This document shows positions 38,224 through 47,584 of a stretch of DNA of 64,000 nucleotides, one piece after another. The translations under genes were made by a program, and so were the position numbers. The stretch is taken from assembly GCA_030679915.1 (NCBI GenBank), contig JAUXRY010000040.1, positions 1 through 64,000 on the forward strand, in the 5' to 3' direction. Numbering within the stretch: position 1 is the stretch's first letter; every line of letters starts with the position of its first letter. Under the pieces are notes generated by a model. That model worked only from the letters and a program-made list of their open reading frames with translations. It did no database searches and had not been told where the DNA came from. Source of the stretch: Thiobacillus sp. (GTDB lineage Bacteria; Pseudomonadota; Gammaproteobacteria; Burkholderiales; Thiobacillaceae).

Positions 38224-38916
38224 ATGCGCGAACGTCTCGAAAACGCCACATTCTTTCCGCCGGTTGAAACCGCGCTCACGGACCCCAATGGCCTGCTGGC
38301 GATGGGAGGTGATTTGTCGCTTGAGCGTTTGCTGGACGCCTACCGGCACGGCATTTACCCCTGGTTCAACCCGGGCGAGACCATTCTGTGGTGGAGCCCA
38401 GACCCCCGTATGGTGTTGGTCCCGGATCAAGTTCGTGTGACGCGCTCACTGGCAAAACGCATCCGTAACGGGGGATTCGAGGTTCGGGTTGATACCGTCT
38501 TTGCCGACGTGATGCGTGCCTGTGCTGCTCCGCGAGTCGATGCCACCGGCACCTGGATTTCGCCGGACATGGTGACGGCCTATTCCCGGTTGCATCTGGC
38601 GGGTTATGCGCATTCGGTGGAAACCTGGCACAACGGCGAACTGGTGGGAGGCCTGTATGGCGTGGCGATGGGCCGCATGTTTTATGGCGAATCGATGTTC
38701 AGCCGCGTGCCCGATGCTTCCAAGGTGGCGTTGGTGCGGCTGGCGCAACAGTTGCAGCAGTGGGGGTTTGGATTGATCGACTGCCAGATGGAAACCGAAC
38801 ACCTGGCCAGCATGGGCGCGCGCACCGTGCCACGTAGTGTGTTTACAGCGCGGCTGGCGGACTTGGTAAACTTACCCCATCGATCCGGCCCCTGGACTTT
38901 TGATGCACCCGACTGA
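38224..38916 (+). CDS. aat: Leucyl/phenylalanyl-tRNA-protein transferase
   Basis: Aat attaches Leu or Phe to N-terminal Arg or Lys of proteins, marking them for ClpAP (N-end rule). The ATG at 38224 ([15 protein letters not shown]) fits the family N-terminus; an upstream in-frame ATG at 38194 is possible. Motifs: [49 protein letters not shown]. The 3' end overlaps bpt by 14 bp, giving an N-end-rule pair. Confidence 0.95.
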   Translation: MRERLENATFFPPVETALTDPNGLLAMGGDLSLERLLDAYRHGIYPWFNPGETILWWSPDPRMVLVPDQVRVTRSLAKRIRNGGFEVRVDTVFADVMRACAAPRVDATGTWISPDMVTAYSRLHLAGYAHSVETWHNGELVGGLYGVAMGRMFYGESMFSRVPDASKVALVRLAQQLQQWGFGLIDCQMETEHLASMGARTVPRSVFTARLADLVNLPHRSGPWTFDAPD

Positions 38917-39625
38917 ACCCCCGCTTCAGCGCATACAGTTTTACCTGACCGCGCCCTATGACTGCAGCTATCTGCCGGGTCAACAGGCGCGCTCGCAAGT
39001 GGCCACGCCGACGCATCTGATCGACGGCGGTGCCTATAGCGCGCTGATTCGCGCCGGATTTCGTCGCAGTGGGCAGTTCACTTACCGTCCGCACTGCGAA
39101 GCATGTCAAGCCTGTGTACCGGTTCGCGTCGAGGTAGACAAGTTCGTGCCTAACCGCACCCAGCGTCGCTGTCTCAAGCGTAACCATCATCTTGCGGCGC
39201 GTTTTTTCCCGCTGGATTTCAAGGAAGAGCATTACGCGCTTTATCGCGCCTATCTGGGCAGCCGCCATTCCGGCGGTGGCATGGATAAAGACGGCCCCGA
39301 TCAATACACACAGTTTCTACTGTCGTCCAACGTAGACACGGTGATGGTCGAGTTCCGCGATGGCGAGACGCTGGTCATGGTCGCGGTGATCGATCAGGTC
39401 GAGAACGGCTTGTCAGCGGTTTACACTTTTTTTGATCCCGCGCGCGAGCAGGACAGCCTCGGCGTGTATGGCGTGCTGTGGCAGATCGAACTGGCAAAGC
39501 GGCTGGAAATTTCCCATCTCTACCTCGGCTACTGGATCGGTGAAAGCCGCAAGATGGCCTACAAGAAACAATATGGTCCACTCGAAGGCCTGGTCGATGG
39601 ACGCTGGCAGGAGCTCGACGCATGA
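38903..39625 (+). CDS. bpt: Aspartate/glutamate leucyltransferase
   Basis: Bpt attaches leucine to N-terminal Asp or Glu. The ATG at 38903 gives 240 aa (a TTG one codon upstream is ignored). It contains the N-terminal [25 protein letters not shown] (conserved Cys cluster), [10 protein letters not shown] and [14 protein letters not shown], all as in the arginyl-transferase-like family. It is coupled to aat upstream and overlaps the lipoprotein gene downstream by 4 bp. Confidence 0.95.
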   Translation: MHPTEPPLQRIQFYLTAPYDCSYLPGQQARSQVATPTHLIDGGAYSALIRAGFRRSGQFTYRPHCEACQACVPVRVEVDKFVPNRTQRRCLKRNHHLAARFFPLDFKEEHYALYRAYLGSRHSGGGMDKDGPDQYTQFLLSSNVDTVMVEFRDGETLVMVAVIDQVENGLSAVYTFFDPAREQDSLGVYGVLWQIELAKRLEISHLYLGYWIGESRKMAYKKQYGPLEGLVDGRWQELDA

Positions 39626-40461
39626 GGCGGTGGGGCTTGCTCATTTTGGTGGCACTGCTGCAGGGTTGTGCACTCACTGTAAGCAACCCGCGTGCACTGC
39701 TGCCGATCGACAGCTTTGTTCCGTTGGCCAGTGATGCACGGGTTTGGGTTGAGCCGGGTTATGAAGATTACGGCGAGCGTGTAGCAAGCGCACTGCCTGC
39801 TGCCATCGCCCGGGTCGAGTCAGCGCATTACCGCGCTTTTGCCAGTACGCCGCGGGTTTATGTATGCGGCAGCGCTGAATGTTTCAGTCGCTACGTCATG
39901 ACCCCCCGGCTCTCTGCTGCCGTGGTTCCGGACAATCGACTCATCCTTTCGCCCAACCTCAATGGCCGTGAAAGCCATCGCCTGCCTTTGCTGCTTACCC
40001 ACGAGCTGGCGCATCTGCATTTGGGGCAGCGTATCGGCCACTACAACAACAGCCTGCCGGTCTGGTTCCACGAAGGCTGGGCTTCGCTGGCAGCGGATGG
40101 CGGGGGAGCCGAATTCACCTCTGACGAAAAAGCCTACGCAGCGATTCGCGAAGGGCGTCGGGTTAATCTCACTGTGCGAGACACGTACGATAAACGCCAT
40201 CGCGCGTCCGCATCCGGGCTCAGCATTCATGAGTTCTATCGTCAGTCCATGCTGCTGGTGGGCTGGCTTAAATCGCAGGATGAAGCCCGCTTCCGTGATC
40301 TGGTGCTCGCCATTCAGGACAACGCCGATTTCGATATCGCCTTCTGGAATATCTATGGCCGTGCGCCCGACACCCAGCTTGCTGGATTTTTTTCGGGCGT
40401 TCAGCGCGCAACTGTATTAAACGATAATGACTCGACCCTAGCCTCACCCGCACAACCTTAA
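39622..40461 (+). CDS. Predicted lipoprotein gluzincin metallopeptidase
   Basis: The 279-aa precursor has a lipoprotein signal ending LLQGC (Cys 16). The mature part holds the zinc motif HELAH in [14 protein letters not shown] and, about 24 residues later, [10 protein letters not shown], whose Glu is the typical third ligand of gluzincins. No named family is recognised. It overlaps bpt by 4 bp and precedes thyA by 12 bp. It is likely a periplasmic or outer-membrane-anchored protease, function unknown. Confidence 0.75.
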   Translation: MRRWGLLILVALLQGCALTVSNPRALLPIDSFVPLASDARVWVEPGYEDYGERVASALPAAIARVESAHYRAFASTPRVYVCGSAECFSRYVMTPRLSAAVVPDNRLILSPNLNGRESHRLPLLLTHELAHLHLGQRIGHYNNSLPVWFHEGWASLAADGGGAEFTSDEKAYAAIREGRRVNLTVRDTYDKRHRASASGLSIHEFYRQSMLLVGWLKSQDEARFRDLVLAIQDNADFDIAFWNIYGRAPDTQLAGFFSGVQRATVLNDNDSTLASPAQP

Positions 40462-40473
40462 GCCACCTCAGCC

Positions 40474-41268
40474 ATGAAACCCTACCTTGATTTGATGCGC
40501 CACGTGCTCGACCACGGCACCCAAAAAAATGACCGCACCGGCACCGGCACCTTGTCCGTATTTGGTTGGCAAATGCGTTACAACCTCGCCGAAGGTTTTC
40601 CGCTCGTCACCACCAAAAAGTGTCACCTGCGTTCCATCCTCCACGAATTGCTGTGGTTTTTGCAGGGCGACACTAACACCAAATACCTGAAGGAAAACGG
40701 CGTCTCGATCTGGGACGAATGGGCCGATAAAAACGGCAACCTCGGCCCGGTCTACGGCCACCAGTGGCGTAGCTGGCCCAAGCCAGACGGCGGCACCATC
40801 GACCAGATCAGCGAAGTGGTGAACACCCTCAAGACCAACCCCGATTCGCGCCGCATCATCGTCTCAGCCTGGAACGTCGCCGACCTCGACAAAATGGCAC
40901 TGGCACCGTGCCACGCCTTCTTCCAGTTCTACGTCGCCGACGGCAAGTTGAGCTGCCAGCTGTATCAGCGCAGCGCCGACATCTTCCTCGGTGTGCCCTT
41001 CAACATCGCCAGCTATGCACTGCTCACGCTGATGATGGCGCAGGTGACAGGATTACAACCCGGCGATTTCGTCCACACCCTCGGCGACGCGCACCTGTAT
41101 TCCAATCACCTCGACCAGACGCGCGAGCAATTGAGCCGTGAGCCGCGCCCGTTGCCGACGATGACGTTGAACCCCGATGTGAAAGACATCTTCGCATTTC
41201 GCTTTGAGGATTTCACGCTGAGTGGATACGATCCGCACCCGGCAATCAAGGCGCCGGTCGCGGTATGA
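40474..41268 (+). CDS. thyA: Thymidylate synthase
   Basis: ThyA methylates dUMP with methylene-THF to form dTMP and DHF. The 264 aa match the family exactly. It has [18 protein letters not shown], the catalytic cysteine in [32 protein letters not shown] and [12 protein letters not shown]. The 3' end overlaps folA by 4 bp, so DHF produced here is reduced by the next gene product. Confidence 0.98.
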   Translation: MKPYLDLMRHVLDHGTQKNDRTGTGTLSVFGWQMRYNLAEGFPLVTTKKCHLRSILHELLWFLQGDTNTKYLKENGVSIWDEWADKNGNLGPVYGHQWRSWPKPDGGTIDQISEVVNTLKTNPDSRRIIVSAWNVADLDKMALAPCHAFFQFYVADGKLSCQLYQRSADIFLGVPFNIASYALLTLMMAQVTGLQPGDFVHTLGDAHLYSNHLDQTREQLSREPRPLPTMTLNPDVKDIFAFRFEDFTLSGYDPHPAIKAPVAV

Positions 41269-41768
41269 GTGCGCTTAAAAGGCCCCGCATCAGCGTCATT
41301 GCCGCGCTCGCCAAAAACCGCGTTATCGGCATCGAGAATCGCCTGCCGTGGCGGTTGCCGGAAGACCTCGCCCACTTCAAAGCGCTCACCCTCGGCCACC
41401 CCATTCTCATGGGCCGCAAGACCTTTGAATCGCTCGGCCGCCCACTGCCCGGCCGCACCAACATCGTCATCACGCGTAATCGCGACTACTGCAAAGACGG
41501 CTGCCTGGTCGCCGACTCCATTCCCGCTGCGCTGGCCTTGTGTGCGGACGTTGAGGAAGTCTTCTTCATCGGTGGCGCTGAACTCTACGCCCAGGTCATT
41601 CCGTTGGCGGACCGGCTGTACCTGACCGAAGTAGATATCGAAGCCGAGGGTGATGCCTGGTTCCCCGACTACGACCGCAGCGTATTCAGGGAAGTCTCGC
41701 GCGAGTCGCACACCGGCGAGAAGGGCGATGCACTGGGGTTTGATTTTGTGGTGCATGAGAGAGGGTAA
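41265..41768 (+). CDS. folA: Dihydrofolate reductase
   Basis: DHFR regenerates THF after thymidylate synthesis. The 167 aa include [20 protein letters not shown] (substrate acid in the family position), [16 protein letters not shown] (NADPH site) and [11 protein letters not shown]. It overlaps thyA by 4 bp and is the last gene of the aat-bpt-lipoprotein-thyA-folA run. Confidence 0.98.
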   Translation: MSALKRPRISVIAALAKNRVIGIENRLPWRLPEDLAHFKALTLGHPILMGRKTFESLGRPLPGRTNIVITRNRDYCKDGCLVADSIPAALALCADVEEVFFIGGAELYAQVIPLADRLYLTEVDIEAEGDAWFPDYDRSVFREVSRESHTGEKGDALGFDFVVHERG

Positions 41769-41813
41769 AGAAATGGGTAGTCCTTGGGCGCCTGATTTTT
41801 AGGCGATTTAATC

Positions 41814-42788
41814 ATGCCCAGATACGCATTAGTTTTTGGTAATGGCCTCGGGATGGCGATGGACGATCAGTATTTTTCCCTTGGTTCTGGGCTTAAGTCC
41901 GTATGGAATGGTTCTGAGAATTTTGGGCCAGAGCAAAAACGGCTGATGGTTTCAGCGATAAATGGATTATCAGTTAATGATTTTCCGAAATCTGAGGAGC
42001 AGCTCGACCAATTACAGGTTGCTATAGTCGCCTCTGAGTTTCTACGGAACTTTGAATCCGATGAAGTGAAGTGGTTAAGTGATATGTCACGGGGATTTCC
42101 TGAAGCATTCAGGCGCTTTGTTCATGAGGTCGCATCGTATTTTCATGACTCTGGAAAAATGCTACCCGACGCATTCGTGATGCCACTTTCAGCCTTTATA
42201 AAAGAAACAAAATCGCATGTTGCCGTATTGAATTATGACAATCTACTGTATGACGCCTTCAATAACACTGATGTGCTTTCTGGATACCGTGGAGCATTAA
42301 TCGATGGATTTCTTCGAGCGGGTTTTGATAAGGAAAATCTGGACCGTTATAACCCAAAAAAGCTCGGGTGGTATCTACATCTCCACGGCTCACCATTGTT
42401 CATCGGTAATAGAAAGCTAATGGGTGATGAACGGTTGTTTTTGAGACCAGATGAAAAGTCTCACATTGTGCTAACCCATGTTGAGCATAAACCCCTCGTT
42501 ATTGCTTCATCATTGATCCTCAGTGAATATTGGTCTCGCCTACCAAAGGCTCTTAAAGAGGCGGACAAAATTATCATTTTTGGCTATTCTGGATGTGATA
42601 CGCATCTTAACGAGATAGTCACTACTAGCTGCCCTGACAAAGATATCTACATTATTGAGTGGGAAGGCTCGGGAGATATTGATGAACGTTCCAACTATTG
42701 GAGCGACAGATTGTCTGGTTGCCGCAACATTCAAATTCGGCACATTGGCAATCTGCTAGATTTCAATGATTGGTTTAACCTTGAGTGA
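41814..42788 (+). CDS. SIR2-like NAD-binding domain protein, possible defence gene
   Basis: The 324-aa protein fits the SIR2-like fold: an early glycine loop FGNGLGM (8-14), VLNYDNLLYDAF around 138-149 (compare the NxD site of SIR2), LHLHGSP near 188-194, and GYSGCDTHLNEIV near 257-269 like the C-terminal GYSxxDxH pattern. It has no extra domain. Its DNA is more AT-rich than folA before it, and it lacks a clear Shine-Dalgarno. SIR2-like domains are common NADases in anti-phage systems, but no partner gene is next to it, so the role is inference. Confidence 0.6.
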   Translation: MPRYALVFGNGLGMAMDDQYFSLGSGLKSVWNGSENFGPEQKRLMVSAINGLSVNDFPKSEEQLDQLQVAIVASEFLRNFESDEVKWLSDMSRGFPEAFRRFVHEVASYFHDSGKMLPDAFVMPLSAFIKETKSHVAVLNYDNLLYDAFNNTDVLSGYRGALIDGFLRAGFDKENLDRYNPKKLGWYLHLHGSPLFIGNRKLMGDERLFLRPDEKSHIVLTHVEHKPLVIASSLILSEYWSRLPKALKEADKIIIFGYSGCDTHLNEIVTTSCPDKDIYIIEWEGSGDIDERSNYWSDRLSGCRNIQIRHIGNLLDFNDWFNLE

Positions 42789-42958
42789 ACCGAAGAAATA
42801 ATCGGAAATAGGCCGCGATCCATGTGGGCCTTTAAGTGATGCAAAATCACAAGGGAGGGTCAGGTTTCGACTCTTGTCGGCTTCTGGCGACGTAACTAAA
42901 TGGATCAGCATCGAGTTGTGATGTAAGAATTCCAACCCGCGATGTCACTTCGCGCATA

Positions 42959-42990
42959 AATAAAAACGGGGCCGCAGCCCCGTTTTTATT
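42959..42990 (+). terminator. Strong rho-independent terminator
   Basis: AATAAAAACGGGGC and its exact complement close a CGCA-type tetraloop; the right arm contains a T-run. It is symmetric, so it could act in both directions between the SIR2-like gene and the RAYT element. Confidence 0.85.
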
Positions 42991-43000
42991 TTCAGCCAGC

Positions 43001-43033
43001 GTAGGTTGGGCTGAATGCAATGAAGCCCAACAC
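43001..43033 (+). repeat. REP-like element, left flank of RAYT
   Basis: GTAGGTTGGGCTG and AGCCCAACAC form an imperfect hairpin. The same sequence occurs in reverse orientation at 43580-43605, so the two copies bracket the transposase gene. This GTAGGTTGGGC type repeat is familiar from other proteobacterial genomes. Confidence 0.75.
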
Positions 43034-43047
43034 AACCCCTGCATGAC

Positions 43048-43572
43048 ATGCACTATCGACGAGCGCTAATTCCAGGCGGCACCTATTTTTTCACCGTAGC
43101 GCTGGCGGACCGCAAAAGCGCGCTGTTGGTCGAACAGGCGGACGCGCTGCGTGAAGCCATCCGCGTCGTCAAGCTCCGTCACCCGTTCGAGATTGTGGCC
43201 ATGGTGGTGTTGCCGGATCATCTTTATGCGGTCTGGCGATTGCCGCAGGGGGATGCGGACTATCCGACGCGCTGGTCGCTGATCAAGGCGGGATTCTCAC
43301 GCAGTATTCCAAAGGATGAGCGCATTCGTCCGAGCCGCATCGCGAAACGGGAACGTGGGATTTGGCAACGCCGCTATTGGGAGCACCTGATACGGGACGA
43401 TCAGGATTTGCAAACGCACGTTGATTACATCCACCACAATCCGGTCAAGCATGGATATGTGGCGCAGGCGTCAGCGTGGCCACATTCGAGTATTCATCGA
43501 TACATTCGAATGGGGTGGGTGAAGGAAGACTGGAGCGGCGGAATCGAGACGGGCGAGGGGTATGGCGAGTGA
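43048..43572 (+). CDS. REP-associated tyrosine transposase (RAYT), HUH motif altered
   Basis: RAYTs are single-copy relatives of IS200/IS605 TnpA that act on REP hairpins. The 174-aa protein matches the family along its length: [54 protein letters not shown] and [15 protein letters not shown] (with the candidate catalytic Tyr in DYI). The HUH motif, normally His-x-His, reads His58-Leu59-Tyr60, which should weaken metal binding. The change needs only one C-to-T transition. REP-like repeats flank the gene on both sides in inverted orientation. Confidence 0.9.
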   Translation: MHYRRALIPGGTYFFTVALADRKSALLVEQADALREAIRVVKLRHPFEIVAMVVLPDHLYAVWRLPQGDADYPTRWSLIKAGFSRSIPKDERIRPSRIAKRERGIWQRRYWEHLIRDDQDLQTHVDYIHHNPVKHGYVAQASAWPHSSIHRYIRMGWVKEDWSGGIETGEGYGE

Positions 43573-43579
43573 GGCGGGG

Positions 43580-43605
43580 GTGTTGGGCTTGGCAGCCCAA
43601 CCTAC
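43580..43605 (-). repeat. REP-like element, right flank of RAYT
   Basis: The hairpin GTGTTGGGCT-TGGC-AGCCCAACCTAC is the reverse-complement orientation of the left copy at 43001-43033. It joins directly to the phnA remnant. Confidence 0.75.
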
Positions 43606-43756
43606 GGGGCTGAAGGTGAAAGGGTCGTCATCGGTGGTGAAGGTAGGCACCAAGGTGAAGAACATCCGCCTGGTCGAAGGTGATCACGACATCGACTGCA
43701 AAGTGGATGGTATTGGCACCATGCAGTTGAAGTCGGAGTTTGTGAAGAAGGTGTAG
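43606..43756 (+). pseudogene. 3' remnant of phnA/yjdM
   Basis: From about 43610 the frame reads [18 protein letters not shown] followed by [18 protein letters not shown] and LKSEFVKKV, which is the C-terminal third to half of the PhnA/YjdM zinc-ribbon family. The N-terminal zinc ribbon is absent, and the sequence before 43606 is the REP hairpin, so the gene is truncated at the repeat. No 5' part is found upstream of the RAYT. An in-frame ATG at 43562 inside the RAYT end gives a 64-aa frame, but its first 16 codons are repeat-derived. Confidence 0.75.
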
Positions 43757-43769
43757 TCAGGAAACAAGA

Positions 43770-43800
43770 AAAAGGCGCAGCTTCTGCTGCGCCATTTTTA
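43770..43800 (+). terminator. Rho-independent terminator after phnA remnant
   Basis: GGCGCAGC-TTCT-GCTGCGCC forms a perfect 8-bp stem with A-run before and ATTTTTA after. It is probably the original terminator of the phnA gene and may also serve the minus-strand DsbA-like gene that ends at 43840. Confidence 0.85.
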
Positions 43801-43839
43801 CTGATTGAACGCGTTTGACCCAGTGCGGGTGTGTTGCGC

Positions 43840-44496
43840 TTATCGCTGTTTGGTTTCTTTCAATTCATCGGCAACCAGGATTTTCAATTGTTCTGGGCCG
43901 AAGCTCGGCAGGGGTTTGCCATTGACGAAGAACTCCGGCGTCTTGTCGACCTTGAGGGTTTCACCGTCGGCAAGGTCCTGTGCGATCAGGTTGGCGATTT
44001 CCGGGGCATGCATGTCGATCCGCATTTTCTCGATATCCAGCCCAAGGCCTTCGAGGTGCGGCCAGACCAGTTCAACTTGCGGCGTGTGGTGCGGTGACCA
44101 GTCGGCCTGCGTAGCGAGCAGTGCCTCCAGCGCCGGCCAGAATTTTCCCTGTTTGCGGGCCGCTTCCAGCACGGCCACTACCTTGTCCGAGCCGTTGTGG
44201 AAAGGGGCATAGCGCAGTACGAGACGGACCTGATCTGGGTTTGCTGCCAGGATGTCCTTGACCAGCGGATAGAAGGCGCTGCAGGTCTCGCATGCGGGGT
44301 CAAAAAACTCGACGATCACGACTGGTGCATCAGGCTTGCCGAGGGTGGGGGAGTGCATACGGATGAGTACATCACGATTCGTATCGACCAAGGCCGTGGA
44401 TTGTTCTTTTTTCTGGGTGGTGTAGAGCAGTGCGCCGACGATAAAAACCAGTAGCAGGACTGCTGCGGCAGTGATAAACAGTGTTCTTTTGTTCAT
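43840..44496 (-). CDS. Membrane-anchored DsbA-like thiol oxidoreductase
   Basis: The ATG at 44494-44496 gives 218 aa with an N-terminal membrane anchor (LFITAAAVLLLVFIVGALL) and a thioredoxin fold with active site CETC in FFDPACETCSAFYP, plus the cis-Pro region KTPEFFVNGKPLP. It overlaps the DsbB-like gene by 4 bp. The pair resembles BdbD/BdbC: DsbB-like protein reoxidises this one, which introduces disulfides into exported proteins. Target unknown. Confidence 0.9.
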   Translation of the reverse strand: MNKRTLFITAAAVLLLVFIVGALLYTTQKKEQSTALVDTNRDVLIRMHSPTLGKPDAPVVIVEFFDPACETCSAFYPLVKDILAANPDQVRLVLRYAPFHNGSDKVVAVLEAARKQGKFWPALEALLATQADWSPHHTPQVELVWPHLEGLGLDIEKMRIDMHAPEIANLIAQDLADGETLKVDKTPEFFVNGKPLPSFGPEQLKILVADELKETKQR

Positions 44497-44930
44497 TTTG
44501 AACCTTTGAAATGGGCCGAAAATAGCAAGCCGATGATGGAGGAAAAAGCCAGTACTGAGAGCAACGGGATGCTGACGAAACCGAACCAGACGACCTGTAA
44601 CTCTGAGCATGGCACGCCCTTTTGACAGGGGGTGATGCTTTCCGGGATGAGCCCGACGACCAACGCCATCTGAAAGATCGCCAGCAGCCAGCCGACAAGC
44701 GCCAGCGGCAGGGCGTAGCGAATGACTTTGGGATCAAATGGAAAAAGTCCGGCCGCAAGCACGAAGACCAGCGGAAACATGGCTATCCGCTGATACCAGC
44801 AGAACTGGCAGGGGGTGTATCCCATGATTTCGCCGAGAAACAGGGCGCCGAGCGTCGAGACGGTGGCAAGCACCCAGGCAATAAAAACCAGGGTCCACGC
44901 GGTGTTGGATGAATGATCAAGGCTAGGCAT
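44493..44930 (-). CDS. DsbB/BdbC-like disulfide bond formation protein
   Basis: A 145-aa four-helix membrane protein that passes electrons from a DsbA-like partner to quinone. First redox pair CQFC in GYTPCQFCWYQRIAMFPL and second pair in TPCQKGVPCSE are both present. It ends with an ATGA overlap with the DsbA-like gene. The short length and WYQRIAMFPL pattern favour the BdbC type over classical DsbB. Confidence 0.92.
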   Translation of the reverse strand: MPSLDHSSNTAWTLVFIAWVLATVSTLGALFLGEIMGYTPCQFCWYQRIAMFPLVFVLAAGLFPFDPKVIRYALPLALVGWLLAIFQMALVVGLIPESITPCQKGVPCSELQVVWFGFVSIPLLSVLAFSSIIGLLFSAHFKGSK

Positions 44931-45348
44931 GGGGCATCACGGTGATGATGTAGGCTGGGTCGAAAGAGATGGAAAGCAGGTTTTGACTGTAGTTCCTGTC
45001 TCGTTAAAAATCGCCCACGTAGGGTACCAGTTTTGATCCTGCCCCATCTCTTGGCGGGCTGAATCAACGCAATGCTTCAGTTCAGATGTTTTGGCTCAGG
45101 CCTCATTATTGGGAATGTTTGCTTCGTCGTTATTGTTGGCGTGTCCGGAATGCGTGCATGGCGGGCCCAATTTTTAGCCTGAAAGCACGGGTGAATCAGT
45201 TGAAATCGGGGCTGGGGGCAGGGTTCAAGGCGGGTTGCCAAGGCCGCCCGCATAGGCATGTTGTATCCTTCAGCATACCGAGTGTAAATCTCCAAATACT
45301 CCAGGCGATAGGGTTAATCTGCATGAACCCGAATCGATTGCGCACCCT
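44931..45348. other. Divergent intergenic region, no gene seen
   Basis: About 418 bp between two divergently transcribed genes. No coding frame with support, tRNA or strong terminator is seen. It presumably holds promoters for the DsbB-like and histidine kinase genes, but none is convincing by eye. Confidence 0.4.
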
Positions 45349-47556
45349 ATGAAATCCGCAAACAGAGGAAATGTCTGTCGAATGGAGTTGAACAACCAAT
45401 TGTCAGAGCATGAAGTGGCCGATTCCATGTTGGGTCGAAAGCCCGCTATTGCCTGGCTGACGCTTCTGATTATGCTGACGCTGACTGCGTTGGCCTGGCA
45501 TCTGGTGAACAAGGGTGTAGAGGCGACCGCCCAGGCCGATTTCAAAAATTATGTCGACCGCACGCATGATGCGGTTAAACAGCGCATGCTGGCTTATGAG
45601 CAGGTATTGCGTGGTGGGATTGCCCTGTTCAACGCATCTGACTCTGTCACCCGTCAGGATTGGCACGCTTATGTCGGCAGCCTGAAAATTGATAAAAACT
45701 TTCCGGGCATTCAGGGAGTCGGGTTTTCCCGGCGTATTGCACCCAGTGAATTGGACGATCACATCCAGGCAATACGTGCAGAAGGCTTTCCGGAATTCAC
45801 CGTCAAACCGGCCGGGAAACGGGATGAATACACCTCCATCGTTTATCTTGAGCCGTTCGATGCGCGTAACCAGCGTGCCTTTGGTTTTGACATGTTTTCG
45901 GAGCCAACCCGCCATGTGGCGATGGTGCAGGCACGTGATACAGGGCGTCCGGCAACCACTGGCAAGGTCATTCTCAAACAGGAAACGTCAACCGACGTGC
46001 AGGCCGGTTTCCTGATGTACCTCCCGCTTTATGCCAAAGGCGCTGCTCTCGATAGCGTGGCCCAACGTGAAAAGGCTTTAATTGGCTATGTGTACAGCCC
46101 TTTCCGGATGAAGGATATGATGCGCGGCATTCTGGGGCAGGAAGGACGGGACGCTGAAATCGACCTGGAAATTTATGACGGCGATGAGGTTTCAGACGGC
46201 ACCCTGATGTTTGACAACGATGGCGTAATCCATGGGAGAAATACAGAGAATCTCAGACTGTTCAGCAATGTGGGAAAGATCGATATGCAGGGGCATGGAT
46301 GGACCCTGGTCATCACCTCCACACCGGCCTTTGAAGCCCGGATTGACCGCGCCAAGCCCACGATTGTTGCCCTCGCCGGCATCGTTATCAGCTTTTTGTT
46401 TTTTGCCGTAGTGTTGTCTCTGGCAACCCACCGTTCACGCGCCCTGAAGCTGGCGGGACAAATGACCGATGCCTTACGGCGCAGCGAAGAGCGATTTGAG
46501 CTGGCCATCAGAGGCGCCAATGATGGCTTGTGGGACTGGGATATTCAGACCGATATCGTTTACTTTTCACCACGCTGGAAAGCCATGCTCGGTTATGCCG
46601 AGGATGAGGTAGGCAACACGATCGAGGAGTGGAACAAACGCATCGATCCGGACGACCTGGGTCGCGTGGAAAATGAGGTCAAGGCCTATCTTGATGGGAA
46701 CAAGGCGCACTACCAGAGTGAATACCGTGTGCGCCATAAAGAGGGTCATTATGTCTGGATACTGGATCGCGGTATCGCTCAGCGCGATGCCAATGGCACG
46801 CCCTACCGGATGGTTGGAATTTATACCGATATCAGCCAGCAGAAAAAGATGGATCGCCTGAAAAGCGAGTTTGTGTCCACGGTCAGCCATGAGCTGAGAA
46901 CCCCTTTGACCTCGATTCGGGGTTCGCTGGGTTTGGTTGCAGGCGGGGTGGCAGGCGAATTGCCGGCGCAGGCCAAAGCGCTCATTGATATCGCCTACAG
47001 CAATACAGAGCGCTTGCTGACGCTGATCAACGACATCCTCGATATTGAGAAAATACAGTCCGGAAAAATTGACTTCGATTTCAAGCCGCAGCCGTTATTG
47101 CCGCTTGTCGAGCAAGCGATTTCGGCTAACAAGGGGTATGCCGAGCGTCACAATGTGACGTTCACGCTTGTCGAAGGCTTGCCCGGGGTGAGGGTCAATG
47201 TGGATGGCGAACGGCTGATGCAGGTCATGTCCAATCTGTTGTCCAACGCGGCCAAGTTTTCCCATACTGATGGAAAAGTCGAGATCAGTGTTAGCCTGGA
47301 GAATCAACGGGTTCGCATTGCCGTGATTGATCATGGCGTGGGCGTTCCGGACAATTTTCGCGGGCACATTTTTGACAAATTTACCCAGGCCGATTCCTCG
47401 GACACCCGCCACAAAGGTGGAACGGGACTCGGTCTGAGTATCACCAAGTCGATCGTCGAAATGATGCAGGGTGAGATAGGTTTTGACAGCAAACCTGGTG
47501 TGGGCACGACGTTCTATTTCACCTTGCCGCTGTGGTGCGACGCGAATAAAACCTGA
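45349..47556 (+). CDS. CHASE-PAS sensor histidine kinase
   Basis: A 735-aa membrane sensor kinase. Order: membrane helix near 30-48, a CHASE domain outside the membrane (about 60-300, with GVGFSRRIAPSEL and EPFDARNQRAFGFDMFSE), second helix near 340, PAS/PAC (about 380-500), HisKA with the phospho-site His in VSTVSHELRTPLTSIRGS, and HATPase with DILDIEK..., GVGVPDNFRGHIFDKF and GGTGLGLSI. No receiver is attached or adjacent. The ligand is unknown. An alternative ATG at 45382 exists; neither has good Shine-Dalgarno spacing. Confidence 0.9.
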   Translation: MKSANRGNVCRMELNNQLSEHEVADSMLGRKPAIAWLTLLIMLTLTALAWHLVNKGVEATAQADFKNYVDRTHDAVKQRMLAYEQVLRGGIALFNASDSVTRQDWHAYVGSLKIDKNFPGIQGVGFSRRIAPSELDDHIQAIRAEGFPEFTVKPAGKRDEYTSIVYLEPFDARNQRAFGFDMFSEPTRHVAMVQARDTGRPATTGKVILKQETSTDVQAGFLMYLPLYAKGAALDSVAQREKALIGYVYSPFRMKDMMRGILGQEGRDAEIDLEIYDGDEVSDGTLMFDNDGVIHGRNTENLRLFSNVGKIDMQGHGWTLVITSTPAFEARIDRAKPTIVALAGIVISFLFFAVVLSLATHRSRALKLAGQMTDALRRSEERFELAIRGANDGLWDWDIQTDIVYFSPRWKAMLGYAEDEVGNTIEEWNKRIDPDDLGRVENEVKAYLDGNKAHYQSEYRVRHKEGHYVWILDRGIAQRDANGTPYRMVGIYTDISQQKKMDRLKSEFVSTVSHELRTPLTSIRGSLGLVAGGVAGELPAQAKALIDIAYSNTERLLTLINDILDIEKIQSGKIDFDFKPQPLLPLVEQAISANKGYAERHNVTFTLVEGLPGVRVNVDGERLMQVMSNLLSNAAKFSHTDGKVEISVSLENQRVRIAVIDHGVGVPDNFRGHIFDKFTQADSSDTRHKGGTGLGLSITKSIVEMMQGEIGFDSKPGVGTTFYFTLPLWCDANKT

Positions 47557-47584
47557 TGGATCCGGTGTGACGAATTGACTGCGA

